Assembly: GCA_028280485.1 (NCBI GenBank)
Contig: JANQLS010000027.1
Location: 1-46,452 of the forward strand
DNA length: 46,452 bases
Source: Planctomycetota bacterium
Lineage (GTDB): Bacteria > Planctomycetota > UBA8108 > JACQVS01
Reading direction: 5' to 3'
Shown: positions 9,518 to 17,106 of the stretch, in pieces
Layout: every line of letters begins with the position of its first letter
Numbering within the stretch: position 1 is the stretch's first letter
Notes under the pieces: model-generated
Database searches by the model: none
What the model saw: the letters and a program-made list of their open reading frames with translations, nothing else
Told to the model about the DNA's origin: nothing
Position numbers and translations under genes: made by a program

Positions 9518-9935
9518 TTGCAGTACGGGGAGTTAGGATTGTCTAGGGTAGGGATCTTTAGCAGTTACTGACCCCGTTTATTTTCTGAGTTACGTATTAT
9601 ATCGATTTCAGGGTTATTCTTCGCGTGGAATCACGAAGGCGACACTCACGACAAGAGTTCTCAAAGAAAACTCCGAAAATCGTTGCGTTTTTTGTACTTA
9701 GAACTCATCCTCCTGGAGGTATCGTGAATAAAAAAATCAGGTCTTAAATGCTCATAAATGGATGCGTCATTCATACATTTACTGATTATCTTTATCGACC
9801 TGCTGGGTTTGAAATTTGTTCATCGGTTAACAAGATATTTCATTCGACTTAGATTTGTTTTTTATCAGGCCTAAAATGAGCCTAATTAGCAAATCCACAA
9901 CGGTTATCAGCACTTAAACAACAAGTGATAAGTCC
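9518..9935. other. Divergent intergenic region, 418 bp
   Basis: AT-rich spacer between the giant membrane protein (leftward) and the M20 dipeptidase (rightward); it must hold promoters for both, but no convincing -35/-10 pair was picked out. One small feature is the 11-bp palindrome CCTCCTGGAGG at 9709-9719, whose right half is a perfect Shine-Dalgarno sequence followed after 4 bp by a GTG that opens a 7-codon frame. A 34-codon ATG frame also starts at 9748. Neither is claimed as a gene. Confidence 0.5.
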
Positions 9936-11327
9936 ATGTCTGAAGTCACAAATTCTCCAAAACTTCAAAAGGCGATCGAGTTCATCGAAGAGAACGAACT
10001 CTCGTTTCGCCAACAGCTTATAGAATTCTTAAAAATTCCAAGCGTTTCGAGCGACTCCACTCGATTGGAGGCGATGAAAGAAGCCGCCAACTGGACTCAA
10101 TCTTGGTTAGATGAAGCTGGATTGAAAACTGAAATTCTTCCCACTGAAGGCCACCCCGTGGTCTACGGAGAACGGGAGGGAAAAGCCGGTGCAAAAACTA
10201 TTCTTATTTACGGACACTACGATGTGCAGCCCGCCGTGATGGCCGATGGTTGGTATCAGCAACCCTTTGAACCGACAATTAAAAACGATGTGGTCGTCGC
10301 TCGAGGGGCAACCGATGACAAAGGTCAAGCGTTAGCACTACTGTGTGGGTTGAAAGCAGCCATTCATGCTCATCTCGCCAACGATGTGAATGTGAAAGTG
10401 ATCATCGAAGGGGAAGAAGAAATCGGCAGCCCTAACTTAGTGCCCTTTATTCGAGAACATCGCGACCGGCTGTCTGCTGACGTTGTCGTCATTTCCGATT
10501 CCAGCCAATTAGGGCCCGACATGCCGGCAATCACTTACGGCCTCAGAGGCCTTCAATGTTTGGAGGTCGTCTTAAAAGGTCCCAAACAAGATCTTCACTC
10601 AGGCTCCTACGGAGGAGCGGTCGTCAACCCGGCGAATGTCCTAACTCGAATCATCAATGCCTGCCAAGGCCCCTTCGGAAAAATAGCCATCCCCCACTTC
10701 TACGACAAAGTCAAAGAACTGAGCGATGAAGAACGTCGAGAGATCAACGACCTTCCCTTCGAAGACAGTGAATTTCAAAAAGAAGTGGGCGCCCCCGCCA
10801 TCTCCGGAGAAGAAGGCTATTCGACTCTTGAGCGTAAGTGGACTCGCCCCACTTTCGACGTCAATGGCTTAGTCAGTGGTCACACCGGTGAGGGAGTGAA
10901 AACCGTTCTTCCTTCCGAAGCCAGAGCCAAATTTTCGATGCGATTGGTTCCAGATCAAGACCCCGAAGAAATTCGTCAATTGACGGAAGAATTTATTCTT
11001 TCAATCTTGCCTGAAGGGGTGACCGCTGAGTTCATACCTGAGCACGGCGCCCGTCCCGTAGTCACTTCACGAGAGACCGAAGAATTCGCAGCTTCTCTTC
11101 GAGCCATCGAAAAAGGCTTCGGGAAGAAACCGGTATTAATTCGTGAAGGGGGATCGATCCCCGTCGTTAATACCTTTAAAGAAGAGTTAGGAATCGACAG
11201 TTTATTGATCGGCTTAGGACTACCCGATGATGGCGCACACGGACCCAACGAAAAATTCTCCTTGATCGATTTCAAGCGGGGAATGATTACGTTTAGTGCG
11301 TTGTTGGAGGAGTTATCGCAGGAGTAA
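9936..11327 (+). CDS. M20 family dipeptidase
   Basis: A 463-residue di-zinc peptidase of the M20 family, closest in layout to the CNDP/PepV-like dipeptidase subgroup. Motifs in order: YGHYDVQP with metal His94 and catalytic Asp96, ARGATDDKGQ with the bridging Asp near 127, IEGEEEIGSP with the general-base Glu and a metal Glu near 160, the dimerisation-lid region around LHSGSYGG and SGHTGEG, and the C-terminal metal His in GLPDDGAHGPNE. All expected metal ligands are present. No signal peptide is seen, so it is cytoplasmic, most likely hydrolysing dipeptides or N-acyl amino acids. It is monocistronic and faces the HldE-like gene across a strong palindrome. Confidence 0.95.
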   Translation: MSEVTNSPKLQKAIEFIEENELSFRQQLIEFLKIPSVSSDSTRLEAMKEAANWTQSWLDEAGLKTEILPTEGHPVVYGEREGKAGAKTILIYGHYDVQPAVMADGWYQQPFEPTIKNDVVVARGATDDKGQALALLCGLKAAIHAHLANDVNVKVIIEGEEEIGSPNLVPFIREHRDRLSADVVVISDSSQLGPDMPAITYGLRGLQCLEVVLKGPKQDLHSGSYGGAVVNPANVLTRIINACQGPFGKIAIPHFYDKVKELSDEERREINDLPFEDSEFQKEVGAPAISGEEGYSTLERKWTRPTFDVNGLVSGHTGEGVKTVLPSEARAKFSMRLVPDQDPEEIRQLTEEFILSILPEGVTAEFIPEHGARPVVTSRETEEFAASLRAIEKGFGKKPVLIREGGSIPVVNTFKEELGIDSLLIGLGLPDDGAHGPNEKFSLIDFKRGMITFSALLEELSQE

Positions 11328-11357
11328 TTTTAGTCACTGAAATAATATAAATTTCTT

Positions 11358-11418
11358 TTAACTAGCCCGAAGCGCTAGCGAGGGATTCTTCCCCTCGCTA
11401 GCGCTTCGGGCTAGTTAA
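11358..11418. terminator. 27-bp perfect stem-loop between convergent genes (repeat copy B)
   Basis: A perfect inverted repeat, arms 11358-11384 and 11392-11418, with a 7-nt loop. The arm core is CTAGCCCGAAGCGCTAGCGA, the same motif as the other intergenic repeats in the window. It sits in the 124-bp gap between the ends of the dipeptidase gene (plus) and the HldE-like gene (minus), so its position and symmetry suit a bidirectional terminator. No long U-tract follows on either strand; the T-rich stretch is only on the left side. Confidence 0.75.
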
Positions 11419-11451
11419 GACTTCGATAATTTATTAGTTCGGTTACGAAAT

Positions 11452-13059
11452 CTACGCCAACCGCGATGCGGTTGGCGGATCCTCCACCAACTCGGGTCGC
11501 CGCTCTAACCACGCCAAAAGTTCCATCGTGCTCGCAGCGACATTGCCTGAATGTTCCATCGAATAGGCAGCACCACTCGCACCCAAGTAAGCCGCTAAAT
11601 TGGGAGAACCATCGCACGAAAAGGCGATCGTACTCATCGCGATGAAAGCTTCCAGGGCTCCAGTGGCATCGACCACGCCTTGGGCTAAATTGGGTAGGTA
11701 TTCACTGTGAGGGCGACTGGCGTATCGATCGTTGTCATCGGTCTGTCGCGGCTGGAAAAGAACACAGCCCTTTTGATCCAAGTGGACAGCCACACTTTTT
11801 AGATTGAGCTTTTCGATGAGATTCGAGGCTACTGAGGGAAGATCTAATTCGAAATCTCCAGTCACCGATCGTAGGTCACGCTCCGTCGGAACCACTAAAT
11901 CAAAACCCTGCATGGAGAAGAGTGATTTTCGGGGTCCGCTCACTGAACCCGTCAAGGCTTTAACCTCTGGTCTCAGCTTTAGCGCTAAGCGACTCAAGAA
12001 GCCCGCATTTAAAAATCCAAAACCAGAATCACAAAAGATCACGGCATCGAGCTCTGACTTAAGCTCAGAGAGCTGCTTTAAAATTCCACGTTCGATTTGG
12101 GAATCAATCGGTTGAACTTCAACCCGATCCACCTGAAGTAACATTTGATCCCCCACAAAATAGCGCTCTCTTACGGGGAAATTTCTTCGAGTATGCCAAG
12201 TGTGAGAGTGAATCCCTAAACGGTCTAACTCTTGAAGAGCTTGCTGAGAGTCGCGATCATTCCCCGCGGGGAAAAAGGCGTGTACCTCAACTCCTTGAGC
12301 ATTTAAGTGAGAAGCGATTCCCGTGGCTCCGGCCAAGTAGTCGATTTGGTCAACCGGTTTTACAGTCAGAACGGGAGCTTCAGTCGAAACTTGACCGGCA
12401 TCGCAATTGAAGTAACGATCGAAAGAAGCATCTCCGATCACTGCTATCTTTAATTTCTTAGCACCGTTCGAAAGAAGTTCATCGATTCCCTTGAGAGTAA
12501 CCCCCCACCTTTGACAACAGAGGGAGAACCAAAACGGAGATCCACTTCCAAATTCCTCGACAGAAAAGTCTCCCCCGAAGCGATCTAAGATCGTAGTAGA
12601 TGAAAAGACGACTTCCCCCGAACTGAAAATGACCTTCCCACCGAAGGCCTCCACCATATCACGCTCGAGAAGGAAGCCTGGCTCGCGAGAGTTTTCACAA
12701 TCCTTCCCTTTGATATAGAGATCAGGTTTGAGTTGTTCGATCACATCGCAAGCTGTCGGTGCTTCCGACAAGACGACGTGATCGACAAATTCGAGTGCAG
12801 CTAAGGATTCAGCCCGTAACTCTTGAGGGACGTAAGGGCGAGTGCCATCGGCCTTCACGATGGCGGAGTCCGTGGTCAAGGAAACGAAGAGAACGTCTCC
12901 TTGTTTCCGGGCAAATTGGAGATAACGCAGATGGCCCGGATGCAAAATATCAAAACAACCGTGGCAGAGAACGATTCGTTTCTTTTCGCCTCGGTACTCT
13001 TCACTGAGCTTTTTCAGCCGATCGCGCTGACAAAGCTTACCCAAGATATTCAGTCTCAT
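11452..13059 (-). CDS. Domain-swapped HldE-like nucleotidyltransferase / PfkB-type protein
   Basis: A 535-residue two-domain protein. Residues 1-165 are a cytidylyltransferase-fold nucleotidyltransferase of the RfaE domain-II type: HGCFDILHPGH at 33-43 and DLYIKGKD near 113. Residues ~203-535 are a PfkB/ribokinase-fold domain starting KIAVIGDASFDRYF. In enterobacterial HldE (ADP-heptose synthesis) the kinase comes first; here the order is reversed. The kinase signature is altered: the usual DTxGAGD reads DATGALE (Glu470 for the catalytic Asp), the usual GGxxxN motif reads AGATGI, and KPN reads VPT. The kinase may therefore be inactive or of different specificity, while the transferase looks intact. 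Start ATG at 13057-13059 has AGG-rich sequence upstream. A role in sugar-nucleotide supply for surface glycans is inferred. Confidence 0.85.
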   Translation of the reverse strand: MRLNILGKLCQRDRLKKLSEEYRGEKKRIVLCHGCFDILHPGHLRYLQFARKQGDVLFVSLTTDSAIVKADGTRPYVPQELRAESLAALEFVDHVVLSEAPTACDVIEQLKPDLYIKGKDCENSREPGFLLERDMVEAFGGKVIFSSGEVVFSSTTILDRFGGDFSVEEFGSGSPFWFSLCCQRWGVTLKGIDELLSNGAKKLKIAVIGDASFDRYFNCDAGQVSTEAPVLTVKPVDQIDYLAGATGIASHLNAQGVEVHAFFPAGNDRDSQQALQELDRLGIHSHTWHTRRNFPVRERYFVGDQMLLQVDRVEVQPIDSQIERGILKQLSELKSELDAVIFCDSGFGFLNAGFLSRLALKLRPEVKALTGSVSGPRKSLFSMQGFDLVVPTERDLRSVTGDFELDLPSVASNLIEKLNLKSVAVHLDQKGCVLFQPRQTDDNDRYASRPHSEYLPNLAQGVVDATGALEAFIAMSTIAFSCDGSPNLAAYLGASGAAYSMEHSGNVAASTMELLAWLERRPELVEDPPTASRLA

Positions 13060-13456
13060 GAACCTAGCCTTTTCTCTCTCGGTAAAAGCGAAAGTTCGTG
13101 ATTCAATCTGTAGCCAAACTCGTAGGGATTGGGCGAGTTATGCCTAAGCGCCCAATTTCTGGCGAATTTGGCTACGACTCCTCTCTGTTCACTTCTTGTC
13201 ATCTTGCATTAAGATCATTCTAAAAGAAGGTCGTACTGATTCAGATCCCAAAATAAGGAATTCCCCTAAGCCCTTGCCTGGAGCCTTAGAAGGGATGGTT
13301 GAGAGAAATTGACGTAAAAAAGCCAAGATTTGCTGCCTCTTTGCGGTTCCCAGTTATGAATGAGAAGTTATACTGAGGCCGATCTGAATTGGGATCAGCC
13401 GCTTTTAACCCCCTCCGGTTCCAGGAGTCATTACAAGAGTTATCACAGGAGTCATC
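13060..13456. other. Divergent intergenic region, 397 bp
   Basis: Separates the HldE-like gene (leftward) from a Gfo/Idh/MocA gene (rightward). It contains an imperfect palindrome at 13110-13175 and a three-unit 12-bp tandem repeat just before the rightward start, both listed separately. A TATACT hexamer at about 13368 could serve as a -10 element for the rightward gene, but no matching -35 at the right spacing was seen. Confidence 0.5.
13110..13175. repeat. Imperfect palindrome
   Basis: Arms 13110-13135 (beginning GTAGCCAAACTCG) and 13149-13175 (ending CGAATTTGGCTAC) pair over about 26 positions with a few mismatches in the middle and a 13-nt loop. The outer GTAGCCAAA / TTTGGCTAC and inner ATTGGGCG / CGCCCAAT blocks are perfect. 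It lies within 50 bp of the HldE-like start codon. Its sequence differs from the AGCCCGAAGC repeats, so it belongs to another repeat type or is a local regulatory hairpin. Confidence 0.7.
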
Positions 13457-13457
13457 A
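13422..13457 (+). promoter_or_regulatory. Three 12-bp tandem units carrying the ribosome site
   Basis: Three imperfect 12-bp units directly precede the Gfo/Idh/MocA start: CAGGAGTCATTA, CAAGAGTTATCA, CAGGAGTCATCA. Units 1 and 3 contain the Shine-Dalgarno core AGGAG, and the last A of unit 3 is the A of the ATG. The correct site is the third (GGAG with 5-nt spacing); the earlier one would be a decoy or standby site. This fixes the start at 13457. Confidence 0.55.
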
Positions 13458-14488
13458 TGGTCAAGGTTGGAATTATTGGGCTCGGATTTATGGGCTTAAC
13501 TCACCTGAGAGCATTTCAAAACCATTCAAAAGCAAAATTAGTTGCCGTCGCCGACCAGGTTCAGGAACGTCTCGAAGGCGATCTGTCAGGAGTTTTCGGA
13601 AACTCGATGGCCCCTGGCGAACGATTTGACTTCAGTGAGTTGAACACCTACCAGGATGCGAATGACTTGATCAACGATCCTGAGGTCGAACTTGTCTCCA
13701 TCTGTCTTCCCACCAGTATTCACCGAGAGCTGACCGTCAAGGCCCTTGAACAAGGCAAGAATGTGCTCTGTGAAAAGCCGATGGCACTTTCAGCCGAAGA
13801 CTTGGAAGCCATGTTAGAAGCGAATGAAAAGAGTTCTGGAAAACTGATGATCGCTCAGTGCATCCGCTTTTGGCCCGACTACCGAAAAGCCCGTGAAATC
13901 GTTCACAGCCAAGAACTAGGAGCCGTTCTCGGTGCCCGATTTGAACGACGCTCCTGCCTACCGACTTGGGGAGGCTGGTTGATGAATGAAGAGTTGAGCG
14001 GAGGCATGATCCTAGATCTTTCCATTCACGATATTGATTACTCTCAACATCTTTTAGGCCTACCCGATTACGTTCGCTCTACCGGTCATTGCGACATCAA
14101 AGGCGGATACGATGTTTATCAAGCTGAACTCAACTACGGTGAAGCTTCAGTCTATATCGAAGGTGGTTGGATTTTCCCCGGCGAATATCCTTTCTCGATG
14201 GCATTTGAAATCATGTGTGAAAAGGGAATCTTGTCTTATCACACGGCCTTAGAGCGCCCCCTCACTATCTTTAAAGCTGATGGAAGCAAAGAAGTCCCCG
14301 AACTTCTCTCTGGCGATGGTTATTCGGGTGAGATCGACTACTTCGTCGACTGCATCAACGATGGGAAAGAACCTGAACTTTCTCCCCCGGAAGAATCAGC
14401 TCTTTCCGTTAAGCTCGGTCACCTCCTCAAACTCTCCCGCGAAAAACGCGGCATCATCCAAGAAGTGCCTGAAATTTGGAGCGAGTAG
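13457..14488 (+). CDS. Gfo/Idh/MocA family oxidoreductase (first copy)
   Basis: A 343-residue NAD(P)-dependent oxidoreductase of the family that acts on sugars and inositols. The Rossmann motif GIIGLGFMG is at residues 5-13, the conserved CEKPMAL with the cofactor/substrate Lys107 follows at 105-111, and the DLSIHDIDYSQHLLG block gives the usual catalytic His/Asp environment in the C-terminal domain. No signal peptide, so it is cytoplasmic. It is monocistronic, divergent from the HldE-like gene, and followed by a large palindromic repeat. The substrate cannot be named; a link to the neighbouring nucleotidyl-sugar gene is possible but only by position. It shares its family with the gene at 28873 but only in the common motifs. 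Confidence 0.93.
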   Translation: MVKVGIIGLGFMGLTHLRAFQNHSKAKLVAVADQVQERLEGDLSGVFGNSMAPGERFDFSELNTYQDANDLINDPEVELVSICLPTSIHRELTVKALEQGKNVLCEKPMALSAEDLEAMLEANEKSSGKLMIAQCIRFWPDYRKAREIVHSQELGAVLGARFERRSCLPTWGGWLMNEELSGGMILDLSIHDIDYSQHLLGLPDYVRSTGHCDIKGGYDVYQAELNYGEASVYIEGGWIFPGEYPFSMAFEIMCEKGILSYHTALERPLTIFKADGSKEVPELLSGDGYSGEIDYFVDCINDGKEPELSPPEESALSVKLGHLLKLSREKRGIIQEVPEIWSE

Positions 14489-14490
14489 TA

Positions 14491-14758
14491 GTCCGCACGC
14501 TCTGAGGTTGTGAATTTTTCAAGAAAACCCAACTTCAAGTTGTTAAGAGTTCCACTATCCCTCGCTAAAGCTTCGGGCTTGAGGGGCGAGAACCGCTTTC
14601 AATGTTGAGGCTGTTGCAAGGGATTTCACAGTATTCAGCTATGAGCTATGACTGAAATGACCAACCTCCCAAGCCCGAAGCTTTAGCGAGGGATAGTGAA
14701 GCGCCATTTGGTTCGAAATTTGGTTTGATCTAAAAATTCACAACCTCTCTGCGTGCGG
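14491..14758. repeat. Long nested palindromic element (repeat copy C)
   Basis: Two concentric inverted repeats. The outer arms (14492-14519 and 14732-14758) pair over CCGCACGC and GAGGTTGTGAATTTTT, with only a small irregularity between these blocks. The inner arms (14553-14580 and 14671-14698) are a perfect 28-bp pair containing CCTCGCTAAAGCTTCGGGCT. The spacers between outer and inner arms are also loosely complementary, so the whole ~268 bp can fold as one long interrupted hairpin around a 90-bp centre. It begins 2 bp after the Gfo/Idh/MocA stop codon. It shares the inner core with copies A, B, D and E. Confidence 0.85.
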
Positions 14759-14823
14759 TCTTCCGAAGCAAACTGAATTCGTAGTAATGGGCGAGTGTCG
14801 TTGCGAAAAAACGTATCGTTAAA

Positions 14824-14849
14824 AACCCTCGCTCACGCTTCGGGCTTGA
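14824..14849. repeat. Solo half-repeat
   Basis: A single arm of the same intergenic repeat family (core CCCTCGCTCACGCTTCGGGC, followed by TTGA) stands 15 bp past the 3' end of the PhyH gene with no partner arm within about 65 bp. Copy C begins a short distance to the left, so this may be a fragment of an older element. Confidence 0.6.
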
Positions 14850-14863
14850 AATGTCGTGGTATA

Positions 14864-15505
14864 TTAATACGCCCATTCCACCCCGCCCGGCAACTCATCG
14901 GGACCGAAGACAAAGTGAAGAACTCGCCTGATGCCTTCTTCCATCTTCTTCGAAGAATGAAGGAGTAAGGGTCTCATGACAACGGCGCCCCTCTCCTTAA
15001 CTAAGCAAGTGTGCTCCTCGGTAGTCGGTTCAGTCTCGTGATGTGATTTTGGGATCACCTTCAAAGGGCCATTGAGCTGAGTGTTGTCCTCTAAGTGAAC
15101 TCTCACCGTAACGAGATTCTTGAGCACCTCCTGAGGCGGTTGAGCGTACACGACTCCCTCTTTTGTTGACCAACCGTCCCAATCAGGGCTTTCGATCTTT
15201 TCCTTAACCGGAATCGACCGATCACGATGAAAGCGTAGCGACCAATTCTTCTCAGGGGTCTTTTTGAAGTAAATACACTGCTTGGCGGAATGGCCTCTGG
15301 GAATGACTTGAGAAAGAGAAGGATGGTCCTTTAGCGAATTCGCTAAAGAACGGCACCAGGAATATTTCAATAAAGTACGAGTGCCCGCTGACTGAACTTC
15401 TGTATTTTCAATATGTTCTTCGACGAGCTGAAGTTCATTCTCTGAAATCACTCCATCAAGAATTAAGAATCCTTGCTCTTGGAATTCTTGATCCACTGAG
15501 CTCAA
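14864..15505 (-). CDS. Phytanoyl-CoA dioxygenase (PhyH) family protein
   Basis: A 213-residue Fe(II)/2-oxoglutarate-dependent oxygenase. The N-terminal FQEQGFLILDGVISENEL is the usual PhyH opening. The metal triad can be placed as His93 and Asp95 in RFHRDRSIPV and His183 in PLLLHSS; Arg193 or 194, ten residues later, suits 2-oxoglutarate binding. NGPLKVIPKSHH at 145-156 is the other family hallmark. The start is a TTG whose last two bases overlap the cupin stop codon (TTGA), supported by AGAGG 7 bp upstream. It is therefore co-translated with the cupin gene. The substrate is unknown; PhyH enzymes of this size hydroxylate small metabolites. Confidence 0.88.
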   Translation of the reverse strand: MSSVDQEFQEQGFLILDGVISENELQLVEEHIENTEVQSAGTRTLLKYSWCRSLANSLKDHPSLSQVIPRGHSAKQCIYFKKTPEKNWSLRFHRDRSIPVKEKIESPDWDGWSTKEGVVYAQPPQEVLKNLVTVRVHLEDNTQLNGPLKVIPKSHHETEPTTEEHTCLVKERGAVVMRPLLLHSSKKMEEGIRRVLHFVFGPDELPGGVEWAY

Positions 15506-15882
15506 AGCTGAACCTCTTCCCCTTCACGACCGTAGTCATCTTCGTGTCGAATTTGGTCCTCGACCTTCCACTCCCCGAAACTGAGAACTAACATTTTCCA
15601 AGGCTTATCCTCAGCCCAAAAACGATGCCGATCACCGGGCTTTAATAAAAATTCTTCATGAGCCATAGGTCGAATAATCTCACCGTTGATTTCTAATACA
15701 GCACCATCGTCTAAAAGGTGAAAAAGCTCGGATCGGATTTCATGAGAATGAAGACTCGATCTTGAGCCGGGTTTCACTTCGGTTAAATCGACAGAGCAAT
15801 GTTGGTTTCGACTCAACATAAAGATATCACCCCAAGGGCGAGATGATTTTTGCGTGGTTTGACCTTCGCGGGGATCGGACAT
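15502..15882 (-). CDS. Cupin protein of the mannose-6-phosphate isomerase C-terminal type
   Basis: A 126-residue single-domain cupin. The sequence follows the type II phosphomannose isomerase cupin: RPWGDIFML at 15-23, VKPGSRSSLHSHEIRSELFHLLDDG with metal ligands His45, His47 and Glu52, then LKPGDRHRFWA with His86, and the closing RHEDDYGRE. In type II enzymes this domain is fused to a GDP-mannose pyrophosphorylase; here it stands alone. It may be a sugar-phosphate isomerase or a stand-alone binding or epimerising cupin. It overlaps the PhyH gene by 4 bp, so the two probably act in one pathway. No ribosome site is seen before the ATG, and the leader is AT-rich. Confidence 0.85.
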   Translation of the reverse strand: MSDPREGQTTQKSSRPWGDIFMLSRNQHCSVDLTEVKPGSRSSLHSHEIRSELFHLLDDGAVLEINGEIIRPMAHEEFLLKPGDRHRFWAEDKPWKMLVLSFGEWKVEDQIRHEDDYGREGEEVQL

Positions 15883-16040
15883 GATTTTTTTATTCTATTT
15901 TTAAAGTAGTCGGCTCACCCCGTGAGCCGGTATGGCAGAAGTATCTATCTTTATTCTACAAATAAACTCGAAACATAAAATAGAGTCATTTTATTACATA
16001 AGATAAAACAAAATTCATATAAAAGAATTAAGCACCAATA

Positions 16041-16183
16041 TTAATAAGCCCAGAGCGTAAGCGACGGGACAGTGCTAAAGTATTTCGTGGGCGGAAATGA
16101 AATGCCTGAGCTATCCCTTAGAATATACCGCTGGGGATTCATTACAATGACATATCCCGTCGCTTACGCTCCGGGCTTACTAA
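16041..16183. repeat. Inverted-repeat element (repeat copy E)
   Basis: Arms 16041-16069 and 16155-16183 match at 27 of 29 positions; the core is AAGCCC-GAGCGTAAGCGACGGGA. The 85-bp centre has no coding content. It lies in the 342-bp gap between the DUF1963 gene (3' end at 16225) and the cupin start, both minus strand, so it could end the DUF1963 transcript. The remainder of the gap (15883-16040) is an AT-rich leader that should hold the cupin promoter; no clear hexamers were assigned. Confidence 0.8.
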
Positions 16184-16224
16184 TGTAGTTCAAAAAAATT
16201 CACAGCCTCAAAGTGAACCGATTA

Positions 16225-17058
16225 CTAAGTACACTGAACGGCATACCAAGCCTTGTCCCAAAATTGATTTTTAAGATCCTCGATCCGAATCATTATATAG
16301 AGTGCGCAATCACCAAATGCACAGGCAACTTCAAGCAAAGTAATCCACTCTTCAGATGCCTTCTCTGGATTCGTTCCTCGACATTCCGCCACCGTTGGGC
16401 TCACAGGGTACTGAAGAGAGTTCGGATGCCCTAAAATCTGTATGTCACAGAATTCTCGATCCATTCCTTCAAGTGCAGATTCTGCTTCTTCAATAACTTC
16501 ACAAAGAGCATAACCATCCTTGAATTCACTGACTCCAAGCTTGTCGAGTATAGGATCTTCAGCACAAGAAATAATCGTATTCTCTAATCGTTTAAACAAA
16601 AGTTTACCTGGCTCATCTAATCCCTCTTTAAAATCTTCCGGAATATTTCCAGGAACCGCCCGAGCTTTAAGATTTTCAATTGATTGGTCTCTATAAATTA
16701 TCTTAAGAGCCTGAGGATAATTTTCCTCACCATAACAAAGCCAATCATCTACACAACCCGCACCATAGAAAATCCAAAGAAAGCCCGACTTCGGAAGTAA
16801 ATCTCGGACTGGAGAATCTGGTATTTCGGAAAAATTGATTTGGGCCACGAAAATTAAGGCCTTGTCACCCCACATCGGCCACTCAATGTCCTGAGGTAAA
16901 TCAGGATGTCCTCCAATTCGAGACTGCCCAACATCACCTAAATCAGGACCTTGTGCCCTCGCTTGATATGCGATTCTTTGCAAGCTCGCTAACTTCTCTT
17001 TATTTGGTAAGTCCGAATTTAAAATCGCTTTGGCGTAATCAGGAAGAATGGGATCCAT
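16225..17058 (-). CDS. DUF1963 (YwqG-like) protein
   Basis: A ~277-residue cytoplasmic protein with the DUF1963 signature: SRIGGHPDLPQDIEWP near residue 46, then ALIFVAQINFSEIP and GFLWIFYG. The family has no established biochemical function. Residues 80-277 keep the family pattern, ending with LGHPNSLQYPV and the late EEWITLLEV block. The longest frame begins at a GTG (17061), but the ATG directly after it (17056-17058) is preferred; an AAGAGAG stretch upstream may serve as ribosome site. It lies 48 bp downstream of the ABC-2 permease gene on the same strand, so could be the last gene of that transcript. Confidence 0.88.
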   Translation of the reverse strand: MDPILPDYAKAILNSDLPNKEKLASLQRIAYQARAQGPDLGDVGQSRIGGHPDLPQDIEWPMWGDKALIFVAQINFSEIPDSPVRDLLPKSGFLWIFYGAGCVDDWLCYGEENYPQALKIIYRDQSIENLKARAVPGNIPEDFKEGLDEPGKLLFKRLENTIISCAEDPILDKLGVSEFKDGYALCEVIEEAESALEGMDREFCDIQILGHPNSLQYPVSPTVAECRGTNPEKASEEWITLLEVACAFGDCALYIMIRIEDLKNQFWDKAWYAVQCT

Positions 17059-17106
17059 CACACTCTCTTAATCTATACAGAATCATTAAGCTGAAACTAG
17101 AAACCG

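Noticed and set aside
13360..13629. 89-codon frame overlapping the start of the first Gfo/Idh/MocA gene
   Set aside because: Shadow in another frame; the true gene with its ribosome site begins at 13457 and its motifs are unmistakable.
16041..16183. CRISPR-like array suspected from the repeated core near 14.5-16.2 kb
   Set aside because: The copies are inverted pairs with unequal spacing and no regular spacers, and no cas genes are present.
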